Positions 1 to 8,955 of a DNA stretch of 64,000 bases are shown here, piece by piece (the first letter of the stretch is position 1; each line of letters starts with the position of its first letter). Source of the DNA: Chthonomonas calidirosea (GTDB lineage: Bacteria; Armatimonadota; Fimbriimonadia; Fimbriimonadales; Fimbriimonadaceae). The stretch lies in NCBI GenBank assembly GCA_945882415.1, contig CAMCWC010000011.1, positions 1-64,000 of the forward strand. The letters run 5' to 3'. Below the pieces are notes generated by a model that was not told where the DNA came from, did not search any database, and was given only the letters and a program-made list of their open reading frames with translations. Both the position numbers and the translations under genes were made by a program.

Positions 1-2
1 GA

Positions 3-41
3 GAAACCCGCGGACAGCTGGTTGAAGTCACCGCTTCCTAG
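3..41 (+). CDS. Possible 3' end of an upstream gene (partial)
   Basis: The first bases are open in the third frame and end with a TAG stop after about twelve codons (E-T-R-G-Q-L-V-E-V-T-A-S). A second frame is open to a TAG at 46-48, so the frame is not certain. The hairpin terminator that follows at 58-92 shows that a transcript arriving from the left ends here. Nothing can be said about the product. Confidence 0.3.
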   Translation, partial: ETRGQLVEVTAS

Positions 42-57
42 ATGTTAGCGAAACTTT

Positions 58-92
58 GCCCCGAGCAGCCAACGGCGGTTCGGGGCTTTTTT
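58..92 (+). terminator. Rho-independent terminator of the upstream gene
   Basis: A 7-bp GC-rich stem (GCCCCGA at 58-64 with TCGGGGC at 80-86) encloses a 15-nt loop and is followed at once by six T residues. This is a standard intrinsic terminator and separates the gene left of the window from dsbD. Confidence 0.8.
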
Positions 93-154
93 GTTCTTCA
101 GGACCCATAATGACTCTGGGAACCGTAGTACTCCTTGGTGCCTTGAATCAAGCA

Positions 155-1996
155 ATGAACAGAATCCTCACGCTTCTATCTGTCCTGGTTGCGCTCCTAA
201 CGCTCAGCGTCGCCCAGGCCCAGTTCCCGGGCAGCGGACCGGAGCGAATGAAATGGACCGCAGCGGCCGAGGGTGGAGAGCTGATTCTGAAGGGTGAAAT
301 CGAAAAGGGCTGGCATCTCTACTCCACCATTCCAGTAAAAGACGGCCCGTTTCCGACAACGATTGAAGCCAAGGGCATCACGCTCGGCAAGAAGATTGTT
401 GAACTGACACCCAAGAAAAAGTTCGATCCGAACTTTGCGTTGGACGTTCAGACCTTTGACGAGAAGGCCGAGCTTCGAATTCCAATCACGGCGAAGAGCG
501 GCAATTCAGCCACTGTCGATGTCACCTACCAACTTTGCAGCGACACCACGTGTCTGAACCCTAGAACAAAAACCCTGACCGTCGATGTTTCGAAGGTCAC
601 CCCTGGAGCGGCTCCGGCAGCGTTAGGAGCAAAGACGCCTGATGATTCTGCTTCCAGAAAAATCACCCCGGTTAAGAAGGACTACGGCGGACTTATCGCG
701 TTCTTCGGAACCGCAATCGCGGCCGGATTCTTTGCCCTTGTGACTCCGTGCGTGTTCCCAATGATTCCGATCACCGTTTCGATCTTCTCGAAGCAGGGCG
801 AAGGAAGCGCGGTCAAACCCGCGATTGCGTTCTGCCTGGGAATCATCAGTACTTTCACAATTTTAGGGGTCGGCGTTAGCCTTCTGTTTGGCGCGACCGG
901 ACTGCAGAACTTGGCCAATGATCCATGGCTGAACTTGGGCATGGGCATTCTTTTCGTCGTGCTCGCGTTTAGCTTGTTTGGCGCTTTCGAGATCGGGGTA
1001 CCGGCGAGTTGGGCGAACAAACTGAACTCCAAGAAGCGATCGGGCCTTGCCGGACCGATTGTCATGGGCCTGGTGTTCTCGCTTACGTCATTCACTTGCA
1101 CCATGCCGTTTGTCGGAACCCTGCTGGTAACGGCGGCCCAAGGGGATGTGCTCTATCCAATCGTTGGAATGCTCGGGTTTAGCTCGGCTTTCTCTCTTCC
1201 CTTCTTTGGCCTGGCGTTGTTCCCGCGCGCGGTTTCGAAGCTGCCTAAGTCGGGTGGATGGCTCTCCACGGTTAAGGCGTTCATGGGATTTGTTGAGCTG
1301 ATCGCTGCGATCAAGTTCTTCAGCACGGTCGATCTTGCTTGGCAACTTGGCTGGCTGACGAAAGAGGTTTATCTGACCCTTTGGTTCGGCATCATGCTTC
1401 TTGCCGGCCTATTCCTTCTCGGGTGGATTCGGATTCCGACCGTTCACGACGAATCGAAGCCAGGCATTCCCCGAATTGGTGCAGCGCTTGCTTCGATTGC
1501 GGCGAGCGTTTGGTTCCTTACCGCGCTGAATGGCAACAGTCTTCAGGACCTTGAAGCGTTCGTTCCGCCTGATCCATACCCTTACAAAACGGTAGCCGGA
1601 GCCGTCGCCAAGACGAGTGAAGAAGGCTGGATTGCCTCTTACGACCTTGCCGTTGAAGAAGCCAAAAAGACTGGCAAGCCGATCTTTATCGACTTCACCG
1701 GAATCTACTGCTCGAACTGCCGCTACATGGAAAAGAACGTGCTCAACAAGCCCGCAGTTGAGGAGGAGCTGAAGAACTTCGTGTTGGCCAAGCTTTATAC
1801 GGACCGCCGAGACAACCCGGAGGATCAGCGATACCAAAAACTAAAGATCGATCTCACTGGTAGCGCGTCAAACCCGGTTTATGCCGTGGTGAACGCCGAA
1901 GGTAAGTTGCTGGCTTCTTCCGAGTACGACCGAGACGTTCAGCGCTTCGCAAACTTCATGAAGTCAGGTCGCGAGAAACTAGTCAGTCTCCGCTAA
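155..1996 (+). CDS. dsbD: Thiol:disulfide interchange protein DsbD
   Basis: Inner-membrane protein that carries electrons from cytoplasmic thioredoxin to periplasmic thiol partners. The 613 residues show a signal peptide (1-23, ending AQA), a periplasmic DsbD-alpha/DsbC-like domain (about 25-160), a polytopic core with the two redox cysteines (C199 in TPCVFPM, C315 in FTCTMPF), and a C-terminal thioredoxin-like domain with a CSNC active site (C519, C522) instead of the common CVAC. The ATG at 155 gives the cleanest signal peptide; an in-frame ATG at 110 has a better Shine-Dalgarno (AGGA) and is an alternative. It converges on rsmE with an 18-bp overlap. Confidence 0.93.
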   Translation: MNRILTLLSVLVALLTLSVAQAQFPGSGPERMKWTAAAEGGELILKGEIEKGWHLYSTIPVKDGPFPTTIEAKGITLGKKIVELTPKKKFDPNFALDVQTFDEKAELRIPITAKSGNSATVDVTYQLCSDTTCLNPRTKTLTVDVSKVTPGAAPAALGAKTPDDSASRKITPVKKDYGGLIAFFGTAIAAGFFALVTPCVFPMIPITVSIFSKQGEGSAVKPAIAFCLGIISTFTILGVGVSLLFGATGLQNLANDPWLNLGMGILFVVLAFSLFGAFEIGVPASWANKLNSKKRSGLAGPIVMGLVFSLTSFTCTMPFVGTLLVTAAQGDVLYPIVGMLGFSSAFSLPFFGLALFPRAVSKLPKSGGWLSTVKAFMGFVELIAAIKFFSTVDLAWQLGWLTKEVYLTLWFGIMLLAGLFLLGWIRIPTVHDESKPGIPRIGAALASIAASVWFLTALNGNSLQDLEAFVPPDPYPYKTVAGAVAKTSEEGWIASYDLAVEEAKKTGKPIFIDFTGIYCSNCRYMEKNVLNKPAVEEELKNFVLAKLYTDRRDNPEDQRYQKLKIDLTGSASNPVYAVVNAEGKLLASSEYDRDVQRFANFMKSGREKLVSLR

Positions 1997-2680
1997 CAGT
2001 AAGCCTGCCGCGACCATTGCCGCGTGTTCGACCCTGAGAACACGCGGACCGATGGTCACGGCGAGATCGCCGATCATCTCAACTTCGCGCGGTGCCCAGC
2101 CGCCTTCCGGTCCGATCGCGATGACGCGCCTTCCAAGGCGGGTTCTGGTGAGTCGGCGTCCGACGCCCTCGACTTCCGAAAGCACATCCGCTTCGGGAAA
2201 CTTCGTGAGGAACTCCTTTAGATCGTTGACTAAAGTGAACTCCGGCAAACGGGTTCGGTAGCTCACTTCGGCCGCTTCGCGCGCAATCGTTTCGAGGCGG
2301 CGAATCCGGTCCATTTTCTTACCCGCATCCCACTTCACCACCGTTCGGTCGGTTGAGAAAAGCACGAAGTGCGAAACCCCGATCTCCGTTCCGGCCCGAA
2401 CAATCTCGTCGAGCTTTTCGCCTTTTGGTAAAGATTGGCCGAGCGTGACGTGCACGAGAGGCTCGGTCTTTGGAAACTCAACGGCGGTAGCTTCTGCGTC
2501 GTGGCCATCAAAGATGGCGCGGATCAACGATCCGTCATTCGGAAGAATCGCGATTTCTGCGCCGGCACCCAATCTAAGGACTTTGCGAAGCTTATCGATC
2601 TCCGCTTTGGGCAGTTCGATGGTGCCTTCGGTCGGCGCGCCAGGGATGAAGATCCGAGGAAGAGACCTAGATGGTCTCAT
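1979..2680 (-). CDS. rsmE: 16S rRNA m3U1498 methyltransferase RsmE
   Basis: SPOUT-class methyltransferase that methylates N3 of U1498 in 16S rRNA. The 233-residue length is normal. An N-terminal PUA-like part (R-I-F-I-P-G ... V-L-R-L) is followed by the SPOUT knot with the family motifs IGPEGGWAPRE and LRVEHAAMVAAG near the C-terminus (family usually has LRxETA; here E-H-A). The ATG overlaps the prmA stop as ATGA, so the two are probably translationally coupled; it is the last gene of rpoZ-dnaJ-prmA-rsmE. Confidence 0.92.
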   Translation of the reverse strand: MRPSRSLPRIFIPGAPTEGTIELPKAEIDKLRKVLRLGAGAEIAILPNDGSLIRAIFDGHDAEATAVEFPKTEPLVHVTLGQSLPKGEKLDEIVRAGTEIGVSHFVLFSTDRTVVKWDAGKKMDRIRRLETIAREAAEVSYRTRLPEFTLVNDLKEFLTKFPEADVLSEVEGVGRRLTRTRLGRRVIAIGPEGGWAPREVEMIGDLAVTIGPRVLRVEHAAMVAAGLLLAETD

Positions 2681-3606
2681 TTACGGAAGCAAGCTCCCAC
2701 CCAATCGTCTTCTTGGCGCATTTCCACCAGCGTGAATCCGACGGCCTCGGCGGCGATTTGCACATCGGGCCAGTTCTGTTCGATGATGCCGCTCACAATC
2801 CAGTATCCGCCGGGCTTAACCGCGGCGTGGGCCTCGGGAGACAGCCGAATCAGAATCATGGAAATGATGTTGCTGAGAACGACTTCGAACTGGCGTGCAG
2901 CGGCGGGAAGCTCGCTTGGCGTCGTGCCGCGGTCGGCATCGGTCAGGATCAGCTCGTCCTCGCCCCAATCGCCCGGTGCGCCGTCTTCTCCGTGGACAAC
3001 GGGATCAAAGCCGCCGCCCACAAAGAACTCGATGCTGACGTTATTGCGATCCGCGTTCTCGCGAGCAACCGACACGGCGGTCGCATCGATGTCGCTGGCG
3101 TAAACCTTGGCCGCACCGAGCAGCTTCGCGCCGACGGCAAGAATGCCGCTACCGCAACCCACATCCGCAATGTCACGGCCTTCCACCGGAACCAGGGAAA
3201 GCAGTTCAAGGCACAGGCGTGTCGTCGGGTGATCGCCCGTGCCGAAGGCTTGCCCAGGATCAAGCGTGATCACGAGGTCATCGGGCAAAGGCTCGTAAGG
3301 CTCCCAGCTTGGGGTCACGACGAATCGCTCTCCGATTCGGCGTGGCTTGAAGTACTGCTTCCAGACTTCGTCCCAGTTCTGCTCTTCGAATTCGAGAACT
3401 TGCGTCTCGACCGCGCCGGCTTCTTTCAACGCTGCGGCTAGGTCTGAGGCGGTATCCGAGGCACCCGGGACGAGCGGCAAACAGCCAGAAATCCAGGGTT
3501 TGGTCTCGATGGTGTTCTCAATGCCGGACTGCAGAAATAGCTCAATCACCGGGGAGGTGTCTTCTGGCCAAGGTTCCAGCTTGGCTTTGACTTCAATCCA
3601 GGTCAT
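2677..3606 (-). CDS. prmA: Ribosomal protein L11 methyltransferase PrmA
   Basis: SAM-dependent enzyme that trimethylates ribosomal protein L11. It begins with the PrmA N-terminal W-I-E-V segment, then has the signatures [14 protein letters not shown] and [14 protein letters not shown] (SAM motif I) and a SNIISMIL motif where the family usually reads NILA. A D/G/E-rich insertion of about 30 residues lies between the Rossmann strands near residues 200-235. The ATG at 3606 overlaps the dnaJ stop as ATGA and starts at the conserved MTWIEV; an ATG at 3615 would add three residues. The order dnaJ-prmA-rsmE is a familiar bacterial arrangement. Confidence 0.93.
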   Translation of the reverse strand: MTWIEVKAKLEPWPEDTSPVIELFLQSGIENTIETKPWISGCLPLVPGASDTASDLAAALKEAGAVETQVLEFEEQNWDEVWKQYFKPRRIGERFVVTPSWEPYEPLPDDLVITLDPGQAFGTGDHPTTRLCLELLSLVPVEGRDIADVGCGSGILAVGAKLLGAAKVYASDIDATAVSVARENADRNNVSIEFFVGGGFDPVVHGEDGAPGDWGEDELILTDADRGTTPSELPAAARQFEVVLSNIISMILIRLSPEAHAAVKPGGYWIVSGIIEQNWPDVQIAAEAVGFTLVEMRQEDDWVGACFRK

Positions 3607-4730
3607 TTCTTCCATCCAAAGAGGTTATGGAAAAACCCGCCAGGCTCGGCGCCATGGGGCATGTTCTCGCCGCGAAGCTCAGCAAGTTCTCGAATGAGCT
3701 TCGCTTCGGGCTCGGTCAATTTAGTTGGAATCAAAACGTTCACTTGTACGGTCAAATCTCCACGCCGACCGCCATGTAACGGGGGCAAGCCAGCTCCTCG
3801 CGAGGTCAGCGGTGTCCCGGGCTGGGTTCCGGCTTTGATCTCGAGCTCGATATCGGCATCAACGCCTTCGATCTTGACTTTGTCTCCAAGCGCGGCCTGC
3901 GCAAAAGTGAGGTCGAGGACCGTGAACAGGTGCGTTCCACGGCGCTCAAAGCGAGGATCGTTTTCAACTTCGAGAGAGATAAACAGGTCTCCGGGTCGCC
4001 CGGTGCCGACACCTTCGCTGCCTGCTCCAGGAATCTGCATCGTCGCGCCGTTGTCAACTCCAGGTGGCACGTCGACCGACATGGTCTTGCGCTGCCTCTC
4101 AAGCTTTTGGCCCCGACACTTTTTGCATGGGTTCGAGGTCGTTGTGCCTTCGCCTCGGCAGGTTGGGCATACGGTCTGGGTTCGAACTTGGCCGATGAAG
4201 GTGCTGCGTACCGTTGTAACCGCGCCGGCGCCTTTACAGCCCGTGCAGGTTTCGGGTGCGCCGCCGCCTTCTACACCCGTTCCGCGGCAGCTGGAGCATC
4301 TGGCATAGGTATCGAAATTGACTTCCTTCTTGACGCCCGTAAGGACTTCTTGGAGGGTGATGGTCGCGCTGGTTTGAACATCTTCGCCATCTCGACCGGT
4401 TCTGCGTCGGCCAGTTTGAGCTCCGGCTGCACCTCCAAAGAACATGTCGAAGATGTCGCCAATGCCGCCACCGCCGTTGAAGAAATCACCGGCGCCAGCA
4501 CCAGGGCCGTCCTCGGTGGTTCCAAATTGATCAAAGCGCGCACGCTTCTCGGGGTCGCTCAGCACGGAATAGGCAGAGCCAATTTCTTTAAATTTTTCTT
4601 CCGCCGTCGGGTCATTGGGGTTGACGTCGGGGTGGTGCTGACGCGCAAGACGGCGGTAGGCGGACTTGATTTCGTCCGCCGACGCACTTCTTGCCACACC
4701 AAGAACCTCGTAGGGGTCCCTAACCGCCAT
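3603..4730 (-). CDS. dnaJ: Chaperone DnaJ (type I)
   Basis: Hsp40 co-chaperone that delivers substrates to DnaK and stimulates its ATPase. The 375 residues have the full type I layout: J-domain (1-70) with HPD at 33-35, a Gly/Phe-rich linker (75-110), and a zinc-finger region with four CxxC pairs (C145/C148, C162/C165, C188/C191, C202/C205). The two C-terminal beta-sandwich substrate-binding domains follow. The gene starts 10 bp after rpoZ and overlaps prmA. No dnaK or grpE lies in this window. Confidence 0.96.
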   Translation of the reverse strand: MAVRDPYEVLGVARSASADEIKSAYRRLARQHHPDVNPNDPTAEEKFKEIGSAYSVLSDPEKRARFDQFGTTEDGPGAGAGDFFNGGGGIGDIFDMFFGGAAGAQTGRRRTGRDGEDVQTSATITLQEVLTGVKKEVNFDTYARCSSCRGTGVEGGGAPETCTGCKGAGAVTTVRSTFIGQVRTQTVCPTCRGEGTTTSNPCKKCRGQKLERQRKTMSVDVPPGVDNGATMQIPGAGSEGVGTGRPGDLFISLEVENDPRFERRGTHLFTVLDLTFAQAALGDKVKIEGVDADIELEIKAGTQPGTPLTSRGAGLPPLHGGRRGDLTVQVNVLIPTKLTEPEAKLIRELAELRGENMPHGAEPGGFFHNLFGWKK

Positions 4731-4740
4731 TTACTTCGTT

Positions 4741-5229
4741 TTACTCGCTTGCCGAATCGTCTTCGTCGGAGCTCTCTTGCTCCGCGAGATCGTTCAACGA
4801 CAGGGTGCCTTCACCGTCATCGCCAATTTCGGTCTCTTCCTCTTCTCCAACAAGGTCAGAGAGGGACATGATTTCTTCTGGGTCGACGAGCTCTTCGACA
4901 TCGTCATCCGCCAGAATCGTATCGTCGCTGATGAGGACGACTTCGGCTTCATCAAGGGCCGGCAGAAGCATTCCGCGCTCGGAAACGCTTTCGTCTACCA
5001 GCAAGTCGACTTCCATCGCAATATCGATGGCCTCGAGCTTGTCGGGCAAGATCGGCTTAATTTTGCCAGCCGCAATCTCGGCGAGGGCAATTGTTAAAGG
5101 GTGTTTGGAGTCAACATGGACGAGTGCCGGGGCACCTTCTCCAAGTTGCTTGGCGCGCTTTGCGGCGAGATTCGAGAGTACGAACTTTCCGTATGGATAG
5201 TCGTTGAGGATATCGGGTTTTGGAAGCAT
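4741..5229 (-). CDS. rpoZ: RNA polymerase omega subunit with long acidic C-terminal tail
   Basis: Residues 1-70 match omega: a YPYGKFVLSNLAAKRAKQL helix, then a segment ending in HPLTIALAEIAAGKIKP. Omega helps assemble and stabilise core RNA polymerase. The family is normally about 60-100 residues; here 162, because residues 75-162 form a strongly acidic, low-complexity tail in which a short motif recurs (SLSDLVGEEE, then SLNDLAEQE). First gene of the rpoZ-dnaJ-prmA-rsmE operon. The omega call rests on the N-terminal third; the tail has no recognised function. Confidence 0.82.
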   Translation of the reverse strand: MLPKPDILNDYPYGKFVLSNLAAKRAKQLGEGAPALVHVDSKHPLTIALAEIAAGKIKPILPDKLEAIDIAMEVDLLVDESVSERGMLLPALDEAEVVLISDDTILADDDVEELVDPEEIMSLSDLVGEEEETEIGDDGEGTLSLNDLAEQESSDEDDSASE

Positions 5230-5298
5230 AGCCCAGTGATGCGAACTTTCAATTTACCCGTTCGAGGTTAGTAATTGCCATCCGGTAACCTCATTTCC

Positions 5299-6093
5299 AT
5301 GAAGTTGATCCGGTTTGAGCTGAAAGCCGATCCCAGCAAAATCCGCTCTGGAATTGTGCAAGCAGGCAAGGTTTACGAAACGGAGGGGGGCCAAGGAGTC
5401 GGAGTTCACGAAGCCGCCTTGGTGCGACCTTTGATTCCGGTGGCGAAAACAACTTCGGTTCGCATCTTCCATCGTGAGTTCCAACCAGACGCGATTCAGC
5501 AGATGGAGATGGAGGATTTCCACTACTTCGTTGGCAACCCCGGTAGCCTCATTGGACCCAGCCAGATAGTTCCCTATCCTTACTGGACCGATCATTTGAC
5601 GGTTGTTCCCTACCTTGCGGCCGTTGTGCTTGGTGATGCGTGGAAGGTCGACATTCAGTACGCAGACGAGTTGATCCTGGGAGTAACGATCATGGCGGTT
5701 CTCGTCGCGCACGATACGTTCCAACAGGACCGGAAGCTAGGCCGAGGAATGGGCCGGTCGTATGACGTTGCGGCGGCCTTTGGGCCGGTTCTGACGACTC
5801 CGGAAGAGCTTGATGGCTCGGTCACAAACGACGAGATGGGCCGACGATACGAACTCGAATCGGTCGTCCGAATCAACGGCGTAGAAAAAACTCGGGGCAA
5901 CAGCGTCGATCTGCCCTTGACCCTCGCCCAAGCGATTCAGTCAGGCAGCCAAGGTGCACCACTTCGTGAAGGCGATATTGTCGCCATTGGGCCGCTTGTA
6001 GATGAACCCGAGTTGGTCCGCATCGACCCCGAAGATGAGATTCAAGTCGCGGTGGAAAGCCTCGGTGCGATCTCCATCAAAATGGACGCGTAA
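5299..6093 (+). CDS. FAH-fold protein lacking the usual metal ligands
   Basis: 264 residues resembling the fumarylacetoacetate hydrolase C-terminal family: GNPGSLIGP corresponds to the family KPPSSLIG, and GRSYDVAAAFGPVLTTPEEL to the family KGFDTFxPLGPWxVTxDEL. The segment where the family has the metal-binding E-A-E reads V-P-Y (in HLTVVPYLAAVVLG), and the N-D ligand position of NDVSARD reads A-V. It is therefore probably not a standard metal-dependent hydrolase. The ATG at 5299 starts MKLIRFEL; upstream TTG codons are less likely. It sits 8 bp before the M16 peptidase, so co-transcription is likely. Confidence 0.75.
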   Translation: MKLIRFELKADPSKIRSGIVQAGKVYETEGGQGVGVHEAALVRPLIPVAKTTSVRIFHREFQPDAIQQMEMEDFHYFVGNPGSLIGPSQIVPYPYWTDHLTVVPYLAAVVLGDAWKVDIQYADELILGVTIMAVLVAHDTFQQDRKLGRGMGRSYDVAAAFGPVLTTPEELDGSVTNDEMGRRYELESVVRINGVEKTRGNSVDLPLTLAQAIQSGSQGAPLREGDIVAIGPLVDEPELVRIDPEDEIQVAVESLGAISIKMDA

Positions 6094-6101
6094 ACGAACC
6101 T

Positions 6102-7346
6102 ATGTCAAACATCGTTAAGCACACATTGCCCAACGGCATGCGAGTTCTCGTGGAGCCGGTTGGCCATGTCCGTTCAGCGGCGGTTGGCCTATGGTGCAAA
6201 ACCGGTAGCCGTCACGAAAACGAGAATGAAGCCGGAATTACTCACTTGATCGAGCACATGCTCTTCAAGGGAACCAAGACTCGAACAGCAAAGCAAATTG
6301 CCGAATCCATCGAAGGTCGCGGCGGATCATTGAATGCATTTACCGACCGAGAAAGCACCTGCTACTACTGCCGCGTGCTGTCGGATGACGTTGAGAACGG
6401 AATCGACGTGCTATCGGACATGATGCTGAACTCGCTCATCGATCCGGAAGAGCTAAAGCGCGAAGAGCAAGTGGTTCTCGAAGAGATCCGCCGAAGCGAA
6501 GACGAGCCGGGAGACCACGTGCACGAACTTCACCTCGAAGGCCGCTGGGGCAGCCACCCGCTCGGAAAGCCGATCATCGGGACGAGAGAATCTGTTTCTT
6601 CGTTCGAACCGCAACACATTCGAAGCTATATGGATCGGCAGTATCGAGCCGAAAACGTGGTGCTTTCGATCGCCGGAAACGTTGATCCGGCTGTTGTCAT
6701 TCGGAAAGCCGAAGAGTGGTTTGGCGCTCTGCCAACGGGCGTAACCGACTCCCAGCCAACCCGGCCATCAGGCAGCGGCGGCGTGAACTACATCGAGAAG
6801 GACGTTGAGCAGGTTCATTTCTGCATCGGCACCGAAGGTTGTTCGCTCTATGACGACGAACTCTTTACTCTGGCCGTGCTCGATGGAGCGATGGGCGGCA
6901 GCATGTCTTCTCGGCTATTCCAAGAAATCCGTGAGAAACGAGGGCTTGCTTACTCGGTAGGTAGCTACACCCTGACCTATGGCGCGGGTGGAGCGTTCAC
7001 GGTTTACGGCGGAACGAGCGAGCAGAACTGGGAGCAAGTTCAGGAGTTGGTCCGAAAAGAGTTCGACAACCTGATGAAGTCCGGCTTAGAAGCAGAAGAG
7101 CTTGCGCGGACAAAGCGGCACCTTGCCGGATCGATTGTGCTCGGTCTCGAAGGCATGAGCAGCCGGATGATGCGAATGAGCAAAAACGAGCTTCACCACG
7201 GCCGAATCATTCCGCTGGAAGAAACCTTGGCCAAGCTGGAAGCGGTTACCAACGACGGAATTGTTGAGGTGGCGAACCGAATCTTGAAGCCTGAACTCGT
7301 GAGCACAACCGCCATCGGTCCCGGCGCCGAAGCTGAACCTGCATGA
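6102..7346 (+). CDS. M16 family zinc peptidase (processing-peptidase-like)
   Basis: 414-residue M16 (pitrilysin/MPP-type) metallopeptidase. The inverted zinc motif HLIEH is at 48-52, with the downstream ligand Glu expected in EEQVVLEEIRRSED (about 125-130). The C-terminal half contains the M16 inactive-domain signature (F-Q-E-I-R-E-K-R-G-L-A-Y-S-V). No signal peptide is visible, as in the cytoplasmic YmxG/PqqF-like group. Its last codon overlaps the kinase start as ATGA. Confidence 0.9.
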   Translation: MSNIVKHTLPNGMRVLVEPVGHVRSAAVGLWCKTGSRHENENEAGITHLIEHMLFKGTKTRTAKQIAESIEGRGGSLNAFTDRESTCYYCRVLSDDVENGIDVLSDMMLNSLIDPEELKREEQVVLEEIRRSEDEPGDHVHELHLEGRWGSHPLGKPIIGTRESVSSFEPQHIRSYMDRQYRAENVVLSIAGNVDPAVVIRKAEEWFGALPTGVTDSQPTRPSGSGGVNYIEKDVEQVHFCIGTEGCSLYDDELFTLAVLDGAMGGSMSSRLFQEIREKRGLAYSVGSYTLTYGAGGAFTVYGGTSEQNWEQVQELVRKEFDNLMKSGLEAEELARTKRHLAGSIVLGLEGMSSRMMRMSKNELHHGRIIPLEETLAKLEAVTNDGIVEVANRILKPELVSTTAIGPGAEAEPA

Positions 7347-8932
7347 ACAAACTCGTCGCCTTGCTGGAACGAGCGACCAAGGCGGACAGCGTTAGCGCGC
7401 TGACCGCCGAACTGGTGCAGGTCTTGGTCCAGTTAACCGGGGCAGAGTCCTGCGACATCCTGCTAAAGGAGGGTTCCGACACCCTCGTGCTTCGGGCAAG
7501 CACGATGTACCCGGAGCTTTTGGGACGGCTACGCCTTGGAAAACAGGTCGGGCTATGCGGCATTGCACTCGCCTCGAACACACCGGTTTTCATTGAAGCG
7601 AAGGTTCAAGATGACCCGCGGTACGCCCGGTATCCCGACACGCACGAGCACGCATTTGAGGCTGAGGCCGTGCTTCCTTTGGCAAGTGCGGACATTCCAA
7701 ATGGCGTTGTACTCCTGAGGTTTACGGAACCAACGGAGTTTCCAGCCGAAAAACGGCTCGAGCTTGAACAAGCGGCGGTCATGACGCAACTCATCATCGA
7801 CGTTTGGCGCAACGCCTACGGTCAAGGAACACGGCACACCCGGCTCGGAGCTTTGAGCGAAGTTTCCAAGACTATCGCGCAGTCGCCGTATCTCGAAGAA
7901 ATACTTCAGCTTCTTGTGAACTACACCGCGCAGCAGTTTAACTACCGGGTCTGCACAGTTCGACTCTTGGACGAGGCACGCGGCGAGCTCGTTCTCCGCG
8001 CCACGCAAGCACCGGCCAAGGCCTACCAAAAGAAGCGGGCGATCAAGCTCGGTGAGAGCTTTGCTGGTCAGGCAATCGCCGACAACCAGCCAGTGATTGT
8101 ACGGGACGTACAGATTGCGGACGAATACATCGGGCACGACTTGGCGGTTGAGCAAGGTTTGCGGTCCATGATTTGTATCCCCCTGACGATGCAGGGGCGG
8201 CCGATCGGCGTTCTGAGCTGTTATACGGCGGAGGTGCGCGACTTCGGGGCCGATGAGATCAAGGCACTCGAAACCCTGGCGAAGCAGGCAGCCGTCAGCA
8301 TCGAGCACGCAAAGATGCAGGTGCGAAACACCTTGATGCAGGAGATGCATCACCGGGTGAAGAACAACCTGCAGCAGGTTGCTTCCCTTCTCCGCCTTCA
8401 AATGCGACACAGCAGCTACAAGACGCTGGAAGACGCACTGGGCGACTGTCTGAACCGAATTCTCGCCATCAGCAGCGTCCACGACCTACTGAGCCGAGAT
8501 GACCTCGACCACGTTGGCCTTCGAAGCATCGCCGAAACGCTCGTGCATCACCAGCAGAGTTCATTCTTGCTTCCCGACCGTAAAGTGCGGTTCGAAGTTC
8601 GTGGTTCAGACGTGCGCCTAAACATGACCCAAGCGACCCAGGTTGCCTTGGTTCTCAACGAGCTCATTCAGAACGCGGTTGAGCACGGATTTGAGGATTC
8701 GCTCGAAGGCGAAATCCATGTTACGGTCGAAGATTCGGATGAGGAAGTTAGCGTTTGGGTGAGCAATAGCGGTGACCCACTGCCAGACGACTTCAACCCA
8801 ACCGTGAGCAGTCACCTTGGATTGAAAATTGTCGACAACCTAGCGCGCGGTCTCAACGGCAAGTTCAAGATGTCGAATGTGCTCGGCTGGACGGTGGCGG
8901 AAGTGACCTTCCATCGCTCGACAAGTGAGTGA
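7343..8932 (+). CDS. GAF-GAF sensor histidine kinase (HisKA_2 type)
   Basis: Soluble sensor kinase of 529 residues. Two GAF domains (about 20-155 and 170-325) would bind a small ligand or chromophore; they are followed by a HisKA_2 dimerisation domain with the phospho-acceptor in EMHHRVKNNLQQV (H337) and a C-terminal HATPase with the N-box LNELIQNAVEHGF and a G-box near HLGLKIVDNLARG. No membrane segment and no adjacent response regulator, so it is an orphan kinase. Coupled by a 4-nt overlap to the M16 peptidase. Confidence 0.9.
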   Translation: MNKLVALLERATKADSVSALTAELVQVLVQLTGAESCDILLKEGSDTLVLRASTMYPELLGRLRLGKQVGLCGIALASNTPVFIEAKVQDDPRYARYPDTHEHAFEAEAVLPLASADIPNGVVLLRFTEPTEFPAEKRLELEQAAVMTQLIIDVWRNAYGQGTRHTRLGALSEVSKTIAQSPYLEEILQLLVNYTAQQFNYRVCTVRLLDEARGELVLRATQAPAKAYQKKRAIKLGESFAGQAIADNQPVIVRDVQIADEYIGHDLAVEQGLRSMICIPLTMQGRPIGVLSCYTAEVRDFGADEIKALETLAKQAAVSIEHAKMQVRNTLMQEMHHRVKNNLQQVASLLRLQMRHSSYKTLEDALGDCLNRILAISSVHDLLSRDDLDHVGLRSIAETLVHHQQSSFLLPDRKVRFEVRGSDVRLNMTQATQVALVLNELIQNAVEHGFEDSLEGEIHVTVEDSDEEVSVWVSNSGDPLPDDFNPTVSSHLGLKIVDNLARGLNGKFKMSNVLGWTVAEVTFHRSTSE

Positions 8933-8955
8933 TGGCTTCTGGGTAAAACGCCGGA

